From assembly GCA_013398175.1 (NCBI GenBank), contig VZRZ01004813.1:1749278-1813277 (forward strand): a stretch of 64,000 nt of DNA, written 5' to 3'. The notes beneath the pieces were generated by a model that was not told the origin of the DNA, did no database searches, and worked only from the letters and a program-made list of their open reading frames with translations. Shown in pieces: positions 1 through 11,281 of this stretch (position 1 is its first letter; the number at the start of each line of letters is the position of its first letter). This stretch comes from Climacteris rufus (lineage: Eukaryota > Chordata > Aves > Passeriformes > Climacteridae). The position numbers were made by a program, and so were the translations under genes.

Positions 1-3000
1 AAGAGTTTCACTGTCCTTGCTGACCTCCGCTTACACAGCCTTGTGAGAGCAGCTCATGTTGGGCAGGAAGAGTGTGCTACTACTGTTTCAGGTTTCACCT
101 GACAGATACAGTTCTTTCACTATAAATGAAGGAGTATTTGCACATACAGCCAGATCCCTCTTTTTAAAAGAAGAGTCAGAGTAATTTGAAGACAACAGAT
201 TTACAGGCCTCTTGCCATGTGCAGGGTCTTTCTGCTAAAGTCCCCTGTCCCCACCTTCATATTTGGCCCCTGTGGGTAAATTATGGGAGATTTCCCCTAG
301 CAACTTTGGTACTTGGCTGCTTACCAGGGTCAGCCCACCAAAACTGGGGACCAGGGTTGATCTGTCTGGGGCCAGTGTTGGGCACAGGTGTAGAAAGGGG
401 ACTGGGAAGAGGCCTGGCTGGAATGCCAAGTTGGTGGGTTGGGGCTGTGAAGGGACATGTCCTGGCATGACTTCGCTATTATATGGTGTGAGCTCAGAGC
501 AGCCCCACCCAAGGGGTGTTTTGTATCTCGTTCCAGCCCAGATACATCCTGAAAATCTGCCTCAGGCTCTGTCACTGCTTCCAGCAGGGCTGGCTGCTCA
601 TCCACATCCACGTCAACCCCAAACCAAGTGTTTGAGGCAGGTGGCGGAGCCCTTGGGAGCACACAGGGAAGGCCCTGACATGACTACTCCCTGCTCCATA
701 TTACTGGACATACAAGCATCCCTTCTTGAAAGCACTTTTTCTCCCTAAAAAAAACCATAGCACCTTTGTAACACTTATCATCACGAGATGCCTCTATCAT
801 CAGGGTTGAAAGGCTGTGACATTTAGAATTGGAATGTGCAGACCCTGGTTTGCCTGTAAAGAATCAATAAATCCCATCTGTCAGGACAGTGGCTGCTACC
901 TGTAGTTTCCATCTCTCTAGGCTGCAAAGGGCAGGGGTGATAAAGAAAATCCAATTGTTAAAAAGCCTCTCTTCTGTAATTTTACCTATGAGCTTCTGTT
1001 GTGATTATCTGCTTAGTGGGATTCACAACTCCCAGAAAAATCTGTATTCACATATTGAAAAATCCACTGGTATGCGCCTTGTTTAAAGAAGTATGGAGTA
1101 TGAAAATATTAAATCATACTTTCTGATATATGTTATAGTTTTTACTATAAAATATAGCCATTTAGATTACTTTGCTGAAATACTAAAGGAAGACATTAAC
1201 CAGAAAATTAATAATGCAATTCAAATATTTTCACCAAAAGCATGACTAGTACATAAATTCTTTTCCTGCTGAAAAGATATTGTATCTGAAAACTTCTACT
1301 GCATGGTTGTGAATACAGCATGGTTTGGTAACTCACCTTTTTTTTTCAGTTTCCTTTTTTTGTGAATATCACAGGAAAAAAAAAATCCTTGTTATATTAA
1401 TTTTGCAGAGCTTTAAATATGCTGTGCTACACAGAGAACTTAATTGAAACAAAAAAAATAAAACAAAACAAAAAAGTTTCAAAGTCGGACTTTGATATAT
1501 AAAAATTTCCAGATTGTCTTTTTGCATACAAATCACTTCTATAAGGAGTTAAAAATGATAAATGGAATTGTACTCTTTAGAAGAGATTTGGTAGAATCAC
1601 CCTCCATGTTAAATCCAGGTAATTAACATTGAGTCCTTAAATGTAACCCAGGTGATTAACATTGGGTTCTTAAATCTACCTAGGTTTTTAAGAATAACAT
1701 TAAAAAGTGCCACATTTAAAAAATGCTGGATGCTGAAGACTTTTGAGAATGAATGTTCATTTATATAATTAAATGTGGGATTAGAAGCTTATGGCTAAAT
1801 ATTCAAGTCTAAAATCTTGGCCCGTGAATAAAACCATTCTCAATAATTTAATTATTATTCACAAATGATAAGTCCTTAAGATGGAGGTATTAAATAAATT
1901 CATATTGCCTGTTCCTGAACCACCTGAAGCCCTAGGAAGTGAAAATTATTTTTGGACAGTGTGTTGTTTTCTCCCCACATGGAGATATGGTGACACAAAA
2001 CTGAGTCAATACAAAAAAATCTGACAAAAGCAGTATGAGAAAGAGAAAAAAGGGAAAGAGGGGAAAAAAATTTAGAGAGTGTGGGGAAAAGCAGGCAGTA
2101 GAAGATACAGAGTGAAATTCTGTCAAAAGAAAAACACATTAAATATCTGTCGTTGTTCGTTCTGTGTGTGCAGAACGTTCGTCAGTAATAGAGGGCACAG
2201 ACTTCCATTTCAAGTCTGATTCAGCCTTCAGAACTCTTGCCACTAACTTCAATAAGCTTTGGATTAAGCATTTAAGGGGAAAATGGGTTGTACTTAAACT
2301 GAATATATTTTTGAAGAAAGGAGTCTAAATTATGAAAGGAAGTTTTAGCAAACTCAGAAAACTCACTGAGCTCTCAAACCCTTGGAATCCCAGAATTCAG
2401 TGTCGCCTTCAGACCTCACACTGAAAAAGGGAGAAAAATAGCTTATCTTAAAATTTAAATGAGTTCAGTAATTGCTCAGGCTGCAGAATGTAACACAAGA
2501 TGTATTACAAACAAACCAGCAAAGCAGTTTGTTACACCAGAAGTGTGCAGGGGATTAAAAAAATACAGGGGAATCCCTGATTGCTATTGTGCTTTGGGAT
2601 TAATAGAGTTCAGAATAAAGTTTCTGTGTTTTAATTGTCTGAATCCAGCCTATCAGCATTTGAAATACACTGTATTTATGATTTCTGCTGGAAACACAAA
2701 AAAGAAGTAAACAAAACTTTGAAGATAACAGGAATTTAAGAACTTATTTTTTGAAATTTTTCCCCCTTTCTTTCTGTTTCTGATGTTACAATTTTATTTT
2801 ATTTACTAACTTCTAATGTAGGCAGTTGGTACTTCTGAGATTTTCAGCCATAGTTCTTAATTGTGCCATTCAGTCTCACTGCCTGAATGCATCCCATTTC
2901 CAATAGGATCTTGGAGACCAGCTAAAATATTCTCCTATTTACCCATCACCAATGGGCCTTCTCATTCCTTTCTTTTAATCACACCCTCCTCCAAAACTGT

Positions 3001-3015
3001 GACTTAATGCCCATT
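1..3015. other. unique intergenic or intronic DNA, no gene seen
   Basis: I see no supported gene here. Bases about 190-720 are clearly more GC-rich than the surroundings and hold overlapping open frames on both strands (up to 161 codons, 263-748). Those frames show no recognisable domain and lie in the same bases on opposite strands, so I do not call them. Bases about 2034-2105 are purine-rich (GAGAAAG/GGGAAAG runs), which explains the open frames on the opposite strand. A 33-bp tandem duplication at 1615-1680 is listed separately. The rest is AT-rich with short A and T runs. Confidence 0.6.
1615..1680. repeat. 33-bp imperfect tandem duplication
   Basis: Two adjacent 33-bp units (1615-1647 and 1648-1680) both begin CCAGGT, contain ATTAACATTG and then CTTAAAT, and differ at roughly six positions. 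A weaker third echo may follow in the T-rich bases after 1680. This is a local duplication that has since diverged; no function is implied. Confidence 0.8.
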
Positions 3016-3889
3016 TTAATTGGGTTGAGGTGTCGAGGTATTGGCAATGGGGAGAGGGTTGCAGCCCTGGCCTTTTTAGGAGAGGCTGGAGTTGTTCCTT
3101 GTGGGAGAGAGCTGGTCCCACTGCAGGACATAGCTGAGCCCTTCAGCCATGTGTGGGGCACCTTGGGGAAAACCTATTTAGAAAGATCAAAATGCTGTTG
3201 GGGAGTCAGTGGGGCATGAAAATGTGTGAGAAACAGCCCTATAAACACTAGGAAGGTGTGGGGAGGAGGTGCTCCATGTGCTAGAACAGAGATTCCCTGG
3301 AGACACCACAGTGGAGCAGGTGGTTCTCTGCAGCTACTTGAGAGGAACGTCCCAGAGTAGATAGCCACACTGCAAGCCACGGAGTGCCATGTCAAAACAG
3401 ATATCCACCCTGTAACACCTGGAGGATCCCATGCCAGATGAGCTGATAGGCTTTGAAGGAAGCTGCAGCCCCTGGAGAGTCCATGCTGGAATACTGAAAA
3501 AGTGTGTGGAGGAAGGAGCATCAGAGAGGAACTGTTATGAACTGACCACAACCCCCATTTTCCATCCCCTCTGCACCATGTGGAGGGAGAAAGGAGTGGG
3601 AATGAAGGAATGAAGCTGAGCCTGGGAAAAAGAGTGAGGCGTAGGGCAGAAAATGTTGGTTTAATTTTGTCTTAATTTCTCACTATTCAAATATATTTTA
3701 ATTGGCAATATTTTATTTCCCAAATCAAGTTTATTTTGCCTGTGACAGTAAATGATAAGTGACCCCCTCTTTTTATTTTGACCCATAAACTTATCCATCA
3801 TAATTTATCCGCTTGTCTTGTTGTGGGAGGGAGTGGGAGGGAATGAAGGCTGGGTGGGCATCTGGCAGATGGTCAAGGTCAATCCAACA
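3016..3889 (+). mobile_element. decayed solo LTR, avian ERVL-type (copy A)
   Basis: The text matches the same LTR type as the copy at 35222-36294. Shared anchors include GAGAAACAGCCC, an AACAGAGATTCC/ATCAGAGATTCC block, an ACTGACCACAACCCCCATT-type block, AAGCTGAGCCTGGGAA, and a terminal stretch ending GGTCAATCCAACA. The left end is inferred by aligning TGGGTT and the GGTATTGGCAATGGGG block with the family start as I remember it, so it is uncertain by some bases. The copy is about 200 bp shorter than the 35-kb copy, consistent with internal deletion. The expected AATAAA is degraded to AT-rich sequence near 3700. No gag, pol or env flanks it. I read it as a solo LTR left by recombination, plus strand. 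Confidence 0.7.
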
Positions 3890-6800
3890 GACTACTTTAC
3901 AACCGGATACATAAGCAACATATGTTGGAAATTTTGCAGAAAAACTTCTGTGCCCCATTTTAGTAATGGAAAAAGTGCAGGAGATACAGATTTGAAAAAA
4001 AAAAAAAAACAAGTACAGATTGCAGTGTCCATCAACAAGATTTGCTACATGGCATGGGCCCTTGCAGTGTGTTGCATGATTGCATTGCCATGTAGATGCC
4101 CTTTTTAGATCAAGGTCAAATCTGATCTTGACAAGAATTGTTCTGTTCTTCTCCTCTGAGCCTCTATTAAACTGGAGCATTCTTTAAACTTCAGTTTAGA
4201 GGCATTGCAACTGCTCTTTCCTCCATCAAATGACCTCTGTACATTCATATTTTTCTAGTCATAATCTATCTGCTGCTCTTACAATGTACTCCCATGAACT
4301 CACCTGTGTCCAGCATTCATAATATTTCCCTCATTCAGAGAAGTATTTTGCTATCCATGAGTTCGAGCGTCCACAAGAATCAGTTTTCAGCACTCTAGTT
4401 CTTTGTTCCCTCATTTCTGCTGAGTATTTTCAGCTAATCACTTTAAACTCCTACAGTGAGTGAATACATGATTTTTCTCATAAGGCAGCTGATATTCCTT
4501 TGCTCCAAAGTACTCTTGTTTAACTGAAAAACTGTTCCGACTGCTGAATCTCGAATATTCCTCATCTGGAAAATACATGACCAGCAGCCCTCACAGCAAA
4601 ACCAGACTTCTGATTTTGTGAAAGGTATGATGATATGGAAATTGCATTAGATGCAAACAATTAATAAATATCTCAAGAAATGTAATTATAAGAAATGTAG
4701 TCCACAGGTGCTCCTACTAGCTTTAGAATACTGTTACTGAGCAGCAGGGATGTGGGTGTATTCAATGGGAACAGACAAGCTAAATGACTTTGATAATTTG
4801 TTCTCAGAAACAGTCTCATAATAAAAACTGTTAAGAGATTTTATTGATTTAAAAGCCCTATGGTTTGTAGCTAGTTACATTAGCTAGTTTACATATTCTG
4901 TCTTCTTTCATATCCCAAAGAATTTCAAATTAAGCGTTGTTCTCCAAAATATCCATATTACATAACAGGGGAATAGGAAAGTTTGATAGTATTCTACTAA
5001 GTTTTGCCAGTTCATAATGATCTGCTTTTGCAAGTTGTTAGGATACAATCCATCAGTAGGCTGCATGCTTCCATAATATCTCAGTGATTATGTTTCCCAA
5101 AGAGGCCATAAATATGTCTAGCTCAAGTATTCTGATTAATTTTTCCATAACATTTAATTGGAAATTATCAAAACCTATAGTTTGTGAAGAAAATTGCAGC
5201 TTCTTTTCCCATCCTTCAAATTATTACTTGCCAACCCCCAAGCCAATTTTCAGTTACTAAAAATTTCAGGGTAGTAATGGTTAAATATTTAATCATGGAG
5301 ATTTTTTTTTCCAAATGGAAATTTTCTGTATTTGAGCATTAAAATATTTTATTTGAATTTATTGAGATGAACTCTGCTACGACATAATTTAGTCTTGAAC
5401 TTAGTTTTTGTTGTGAACTATATAACTTCACTGGAATTCAGGCAGAGTTTGGTTGGTACCTGATCCATTGACATTCAGGAGCTTGTTGTGATGGCACTCA
5501 ATAGGAAAACTGAATTGAATCATGAGCAGTGCAGGCCTGACCTGACAGAACAAAAGGGAGAGCCTGAGTGAAGTGCCACATTGAGAAATTTAACAGTCAC
5601 CCAAACAAAAAAAAGTATTTCAATTTTGATGATAGGTTGTTGTGAGCTTTTTTCTAAATTTATATCTAATTAATAAATTTCTTAAGAAAATGCTCAGCAG
5701 CCTATATTATTTATATTACTATTTACCTAGATATGACTGAAAACATTATTTAAGATTTTATTCTGAAAACGTGACAATAATAGCAATTAGAATCCCACAT
5801 GAAATCCACAAAACAAAAATCCCTTTGGATAACCTTGCAAAATAGTATTTCTCACATGTCAGGTTCCTGGATCATATCTTGGAACATTTTTCTTTGGGAA
5901 AGAGTATTTATTAGGGAACAAGAACTATTTATTTATTCTCTTAGATTCTTCAATCACAGTTTAGAACATTTTTAAATTTAGTTCTCCACTAAGGACCTCA
6001 CTCTCATTTTTAGTTCTCCACTAAGGACCTCTTTTCTTCCCTCTTACTCCTCTATTTATGTGTTTCCAATCAGTTTTTGTTGTCTTGGGTCAGCAGAGTC
6101 AGCAGTTTGGATCAGATAAAATCCAGTGAAAGTGCTGCAAGGTCTTGCTTGTGAGCATTCCCATTGCTCATGGTATAAGAATTATAGCTTGTACTTAATA
6201 TTGCCTTGGGAGGCCTTGCTGGGATCACAGTTTCTCTGTGAAGCTTCACCCAAAAGCTCTCAGTGTTACATCATTGGTATCACAGCCAGATGCATCTCTC
6301 TATCACTTCATTGCAAATAAAGCCCTGTACTTATACCACCAGTCTAGAAAAGAAATCACTATCATATGGGTTCTCAAAGAGCACTGATACTATAATGGAT
6401 CTGCTCACTGTGGAACCCAGAGCACTGGTCCTGCCATCTCACCTGCCACACAATGTGGGACTGAAATTTGTGCCAAGACAACCTAAGTCCTCCTTCCACA
6501 GTCTTTTCTTACTCCTGCCATGGCTGTCATTGATTTGTTACCTCCCCAAGTTGAAATAGAAACCAAATCTTCACTGATCTTTTCCAAAATGTGCAATTCA
6601 GCTGAAAGGCGTTTGCATGCCATCTCACTGTGCCCAAAAAATGCTACTGGTGGTCTCTTGCTTTACAGAACCTCAGACAGAAACAGCTTTGGGCTGCTCT
6701 TCTGTCTGCACACCAGCATGAATTATTATGGAAGCTTCTGATCTTCAAGGTTCAAAACATTATTAGTGGACATAAATTGAGAACTTATGCTTTCATCTCA

Positions 6801-8257
6801 GATCTGAATTGGATTTAGGCAAAGAGGCAAGACAGGAAATGCAGTTTCCTATACATGTGTTCTGTGCCGTTTGCTCTCTGTACCTGACACTGACCTCTGA
6901 AACAATCTGAATTGGCTAAAGCTGAATGGACCAGTTGCCTCCTACAGTTTTTCACCTGAAGTGTTTTCATATTATATATAATCTATTTCTGTCATGCTTA
7001 AAACTTGTTGCAATATTCAGTTTGCTTTCATATCATGCTTGCAAAATTATAGTTTTTCACTCTAGAAGAGTGTTAAAGAGGTTCATGTTGCAGAGTTTTA
7101 TGGTTTTAATTCTCCTGGTCTAAATGCTGCAGTCCTTTTGACCTATTTCCTCCTTTCTTCAGATTTTCTACCTTTTTTTTCAATGTGAAAAGTAATTTAC
7201 ATTTCACATCAGTTTTTGAATTTTCAAGATCTGTATTACTTTTCTTGGTTCCTGGATTCTGCCTGAATAATCTTCTGTAATTACTCCTTTATCAAAAATT
7301 TTCAGTTTTACTATTAGATATTGTTGTACTAAAAACATAAGTATCCATCTAAGCAGAAACTAAAATAAAAGTCCTTTGCAGTCTGGAGGAAAATTGATTA
7401 ATCAGAAAAGAATTATGCTTTGCCTAAAGAGCTCACTCTCATTCTCTTAAAATATTTTTCCATAGCTGATTTCTCAGAATGCACTAGGGAAAGAACATAG
7501 ACATTTCTCTCAGACAATACAATGTAATTGCTGTAATTAATAGTGTGATCTTGTGTTAGAAAAAGAGAAAAGCAATGCGATCCAAATATTAGGAAAGTAC
7601 ACAATCCCACAGAGTTTGAGTAGGAAGTCGGTTTGAACTTAGTATTTAAATATTTCCTCATACCTTTTGCATTTATGCTACTCTAGCACAGATGTAAATT
7701 CCACTCATAAAAAAAGCTAAAAAAAGTAAGAAAAAATCGGCTCTAATTAACTTACAAGCCTTTGGGAGAGAATTATTTTACAGTGTGACATGATTACTAG
7801 AGTAGTAACCCAGAAAACATGATCTTGTGTATTTTCCTTTGCAGATAAATGATGAGTCTGATTTTTTCCCCCCATATATGTAATAAAATACCTGCATTAA
7901 TTCATGTTGACATACGTTAGTAGGAAAAAATGAAAATCTTAATCTTGTAGGAAATGAGCAGACATAACTCACAGCATGTCTGCCAGCTTTAATCTAATTT
8001 GAATACCATCTTTGTTAATAGTCTCTTGGGCACATAATTTCAAGCTTTCCATTCTGGGTTAGAATGAATAGGCCTAAGTTTTGAATCACGTTCTTTGTTT
8101 TTCTGCTTGCAGCCTATATGTGAAAATGTCTTAGAAATGAGTTTATGTAAGGTAAATATTTGAGAACCCAGTTGTGTGTTCAGTTCCAGAAATTAAATAT
8201 GAAGGACATATCCCATGAACATATCCCTGTGTGAAGGAGCAACTTCAGCTCTTGTAT
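3890..8257. other. unique AT-rich DNA, no gene seen
   Basis: No gene is supported. An A15 run lies at 3995-4009. A perfect 23-bp direct repeat occurs at 5977-5999 and 6009-6031. Open frames at 6126-6818 are below 100 codons and show no family signature. Sequence around 6290-6345 contains AATAAAG followed by GCCCTGTACTTATA, which could be the tail of an old LTR or transcript, but I could not find ends. Nothing else is recognisable. Confidence 0.5.
5977..6031. repeat. perfect 23-bp direct repeat, 32-bp period
   Basis: Bases 5977-5999 and 6009-6031 are identical over 23 bp; the core is GTTCTCCACTAAGGACCTC. A 9-bp spacer separates them. A perfect copy in otherwise unique DNA suggests a recent short tandem duplication by replication slippage. 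Confidence 0.9.
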
Positions 8258-8585
8258 GTTGCCCTGCTTTTTGCAGTCGTGGATGTTTTCATTTTCCTGT
8301 AGCTAGTTTCTCACAGTCTTCTCTGTAAACATGGCTATGATATTGTAACTGTATTTTATCATTCACATTCCTTTCTCATGGACACAGAACTTTAATGGAC
8401 ATATACTCTGACCACTGTAATTGAGGGAGGAAGAACTGATTTCCTCCAATGAATAGTGATTTCCAAATGTACATAAAAAATAAAGAAGGCGGGTCTTGCC
8501 CCCCTTCCTTCCTTCTCTCTGATCCTGGTAACAAGTGTCTCTAACTCGTCCTTTCGTGTCGTTGCTGCGACACTTGTATATCTCT
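8258..8585 (+). mobile_element. LTR fragment, same family as 45583-45920 (copy 1)
   Basis: This segment aligns along its length with 45583-45920. Shared anchors in order are GTTGCC-TGCT-TTTGC, GTAGCTAGTTT, TCTGTAAA-ATGGC, CATTCCTTTCTCATGGACAC, GACCACTGTA-TTGA, GGAGGAAGAACTGATTTCC, TCCAATGAATAGTGATTTCC and AAAAAATAAAGAAGG-GGGT. AATAAA lies at 8479-8484, so the element reads in the plus direction. The CCTT tract here has only three units (8503-8514), against eleven in the other copy. The boundaries are where similarity fades; no target duplication was identified. An endogenous retrovirus LTR is the likely identity, inferred from repeat status and the poly(A) signal. Confidence 0.65.
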
Positions 8586-8762
8586 TTGCATCAAGCAATT
8601 CTAGCATTATACCTACGGAAAACTGCAGATGTCAGAATTATTTATTCTTGTGCCAAGCTTCCCAGTAAACCATCCCTGGAGTCAGCCCACTTAATTTCCA
8701 CAGTCAAACCTAACACAGCAAGAAACTCAGGTCATTGGAGAAAATGGCAAAATACCAGAGAG

Positions 8763-8930
8763 AATCATAGAAACACAGTCCTGAAGAGGACCTCAGGGAT
8801 TCTTGTTCATCCTGTTGCCCAAGGCATAATCAACTCTGCCAGTCTCACTGCTGACAAATGCTGTTTTGGTCTCTTCTTAAAGACCTTCACTGACCACAGC
8901 CTTGCTAGGCAACCCTGTGTGTGATAACAG
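8763..8930 (-). mobile_element. CR1 LINE 3'-end fragment, reverse orientation
   Basis: The segment begins AATCATAGAAACACAG and continues with GAGGACCTCAGGGATTCTTGTTCATCC, the reverse complement of the CR1 3' region, where the octamer tail is followed by the 'pound-shaped' 3' UTR text. It then has TGCCAGTCTCACTGCTGACAAATGCTG and CTTCTTAAAGACCTTCACTGA, typical of diverged CR1 families. The bases from 8931 to about 9260 may be more of the same element but are too diverged for me to be sure. Confidence 0.65.
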
Positions 8931-9275
8931 TGGGAAGTCTTTACTACCACATACGTCGAAATAACCGATTTGAATCTTCTTTGCTGCATTTAAACACATT
9001 ACTTTGTGGCCTACTCTGACCTCTGAGTTATCTCCGATCAGTGCCCATACATTTTCTGAAACAGTGCTCTACTTCAGCTGAAGCGCTATCAGTGATAAGT
9101 AAAACAGGATTGCTCTGTGCTCTGGTTTATACACCTTGATAAGATGTTTGCCTTTTAGACAACAGTGTGAAACTCCTTCAGGTCATGATGCTCTATAATG
9201 TTTTCAGACCCATTTTTGAGCAGGACTCCTCCAGCTAATTGGCTTCTCTCTTACATTTGTAACAGTTTATTGTTC

Positions 9276-9832
9276 TGATACAGGGAAGAAAAGGGTTAAA
9301 AGGATGCTTAGTGGGAATTAGTTGTTAAAACAATGCATATGGCTTGCTCAATACTTACCTTGCTTGCCAAGCAGAGAAGGAGGATGCAGGACCATTGATA
9401 AAGGGAAGCAACCATGACCAAAGGTCCTGCTTTTGGACCCTGAAACCAACCCAAACCAGCCTTGAGACTCAGACTCAAGCCAGAGACTCAGAGAGCTTGT
9501 GCAAAGAAGAAAGGTAAAAAGTTCAACCCAGAGGAAGACTTCTTTCTTCATCTGAAGACCCTTGCCCACGACCACCAGGAGGCAGTGGGCATGTGCAGAT
9601 TAATGCAAATGACTCTTGAACTCATTATAATATGAAGCAAAGATAGGTTATGAATATGTATAGACATATTGTGTAGCCTGCTGAATATGTAACCTGTAAC
9701 CTGATATATAGCTAGCCGAGTGCGGCGAACGGTGTGTGTGCTTTGGAGGGTTACCCCCACACGTCCCAGCGCTTGGAATAAAACATACCTACTTTACAAC
9801 TTACAGAGTTGTGGAGTTCTAGCTGTGTATCA
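9276..9832 (+). mobile_element. complete solo LTR with terminal inverted repeat and 4-bp target duplication
   Basis: The element starts TGATACAGGG and ends CTGTGTATCA, so TGATACA and TGTATCA form a perfect 7-bp terminal inverted repeat with canonical TG...CA ends. GTTC at 9272-9275 and again at 9833-9836 is a perfect 4-bp target-site duplication. A TATA motif (TATATA, 9705-9710) and a polyadenylation signal (AATAAA, 9777-9782) sit in the expected order for a plus-strand LTR of 557 bp. Four-base duplications are usual for gammaretrovirus-like (ERV1) integrases, so ERV1-like is my inference. There is no internal retroviral sequence, so it is a solo LTR. It lies immediately downstream of CR1-derived DNA. 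Confidence 0.85.
9700..9782 (+). promoter_or_regulatory. LTR promoter core and polyadenylation signal
   Basis: Within the solo LTR at 9276-9832, the TATA motif at 9705-9710 is followed 67 bp later by AATAAA at 9777-9782. This spacing fits U3-TATA, a short R, and then cleavage just upstream of U5. Whether it still works as a promoter cannot be seen. Confidence 0.5.
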
Positions 9833-9836
9833 GTTC

Positions 9837-11281
9837 CTTCATGTTTTACTCTGCATTTGCCCATACTGTTCTCCTAGATCTTGTCTTCATGTCATTTACA
9901 ATTTAATGAGCATGTTTTCCATCACAGCATTCAGATATTAATAAAACTTGACAGAGAGATAAGCAATAGCATGACTCTCCTTAACCTATCCTTCCACACT
10001 ACTTAGTCAACCAGTTTTGCACCCTTCCTTGTAAGAATTTCACCAAGACTATGTTTCTCACGTAATTTATGGGTAGATCATGTGAGATTATCATTGCTGT
10101 TATTAAAGCCAATGTAGAAGACCTCAGTGACTTCTCTCCTCTGTGTCCAGCCTGACATCCTGTCCAAAAGGAAATCAGTTTAGATTGATAAAATTTATAC
10201 TTAGGGGAAAAAAATCATGTTGTCTTGTTGGATGACATCTGCATGTCACTTCCTCCTTATTTTCCAGATAGCTACAAACATTTTATCGTTTCCTTAAGAA
10301 ATATTTTGGAATGATACCATCTTAATTCTATTAGTCTCTTGATCACAGATGGCTTGTTTATTGGAGACTGCTAGGTTAAAAAAAGGCATGAAACACCTTC
10401 GTGCTCAAATTCACCTGCAAGCTATTTTCCTCTCTATTGAGTAGAGCTGACCTTGGTTCTTTTACAATTAACAGAGCAAATTAAAAAACTGCTTCAAAGT
10501 ATGAAAGTATTATCGTAAGTCAATAATAGAGCAAGTCCTTTTTTTCCAAAGTATTTGCTTGATATGTGCACCTCATTTCATGCCCTTTTTTGCTTTTCTG
10601 GTTGTTGGGTTTTTTTTCGTTTCTTTCTTTGTTTATTTTCCCCGTGTGATTACATGTTCCTGCTGCTTTTTTAAAATTTAATTTTTGGTAAGTTATCTAC
10701 TATTCAAAGTCTTTATAATTCCTTCTTGTGGGTGGAGTCAATAAGGATTTTATACTTCAACCAAGTTTCTCTCATACAATTACGTCTGTGTCTAGGGTTA
10801 GTTTATGCCCCTTGTGCTTTTCCTTTTGTCTTTGCTTTATCTCTTAATCCTTGTTCTCATTAGATAGTGACTACAAATTCTCTCTCAGCACTGAAGTCTA
10901 CCCGATTTTTTATGTAACACTTTCTCTCCCTCATGATTTCAATAGACACGGTTCCATGGCCATTCTTTATCCTTCTAAACAAATGGTATTTTTAATATAA
11001 TTCTTTTAGTCCTTTTTCCTGTATGCTGTTCATTAGCATACGTAAATAAATAGTCTGACCATTTATTTTCTTTTTCTTGTCTTTCTTTGGATCTTATTCT
11101 GAATAATCCTTACATCCTCCCACTCGAGAAATCTTGACACTTTTATTCAAATTTCTCTTTTAATTCCTAACTATGGACTTCTCTCACTGTCTTTTCCCCT
11201 CTGATCTCTGTTTAAAGCTTTTCTTAATAATTAGTGCCCTTATAGAAAATAGAATGTTTTACATGTTCAGTTATTATTTCC
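9837..11281. other. unique T-rich DNA, no gene seen
   Basis: No gene is supported. The plus strand is pyrimidine-rich through about 10400-11250, with many TTTCTTT and CTCTC runs. This resembles a diverged reverse-oriented retroelement or simply biased sequence; I could not match it to any family. Confidence 0.4.

Noticed and set aside
6126..6345. Possible LTR or transcript end with AATAAAG near 6316
   Set aside because: No TATA box at a sensible distance, no terminal motifs, no target duplication and no second copy.
8535..8924. 129-codon plus frame
   Set aside because: It begins in the LTR at 8258-8585 and ends in the reverse CR1 fragment, so it is a chance join of two transposon remnants.
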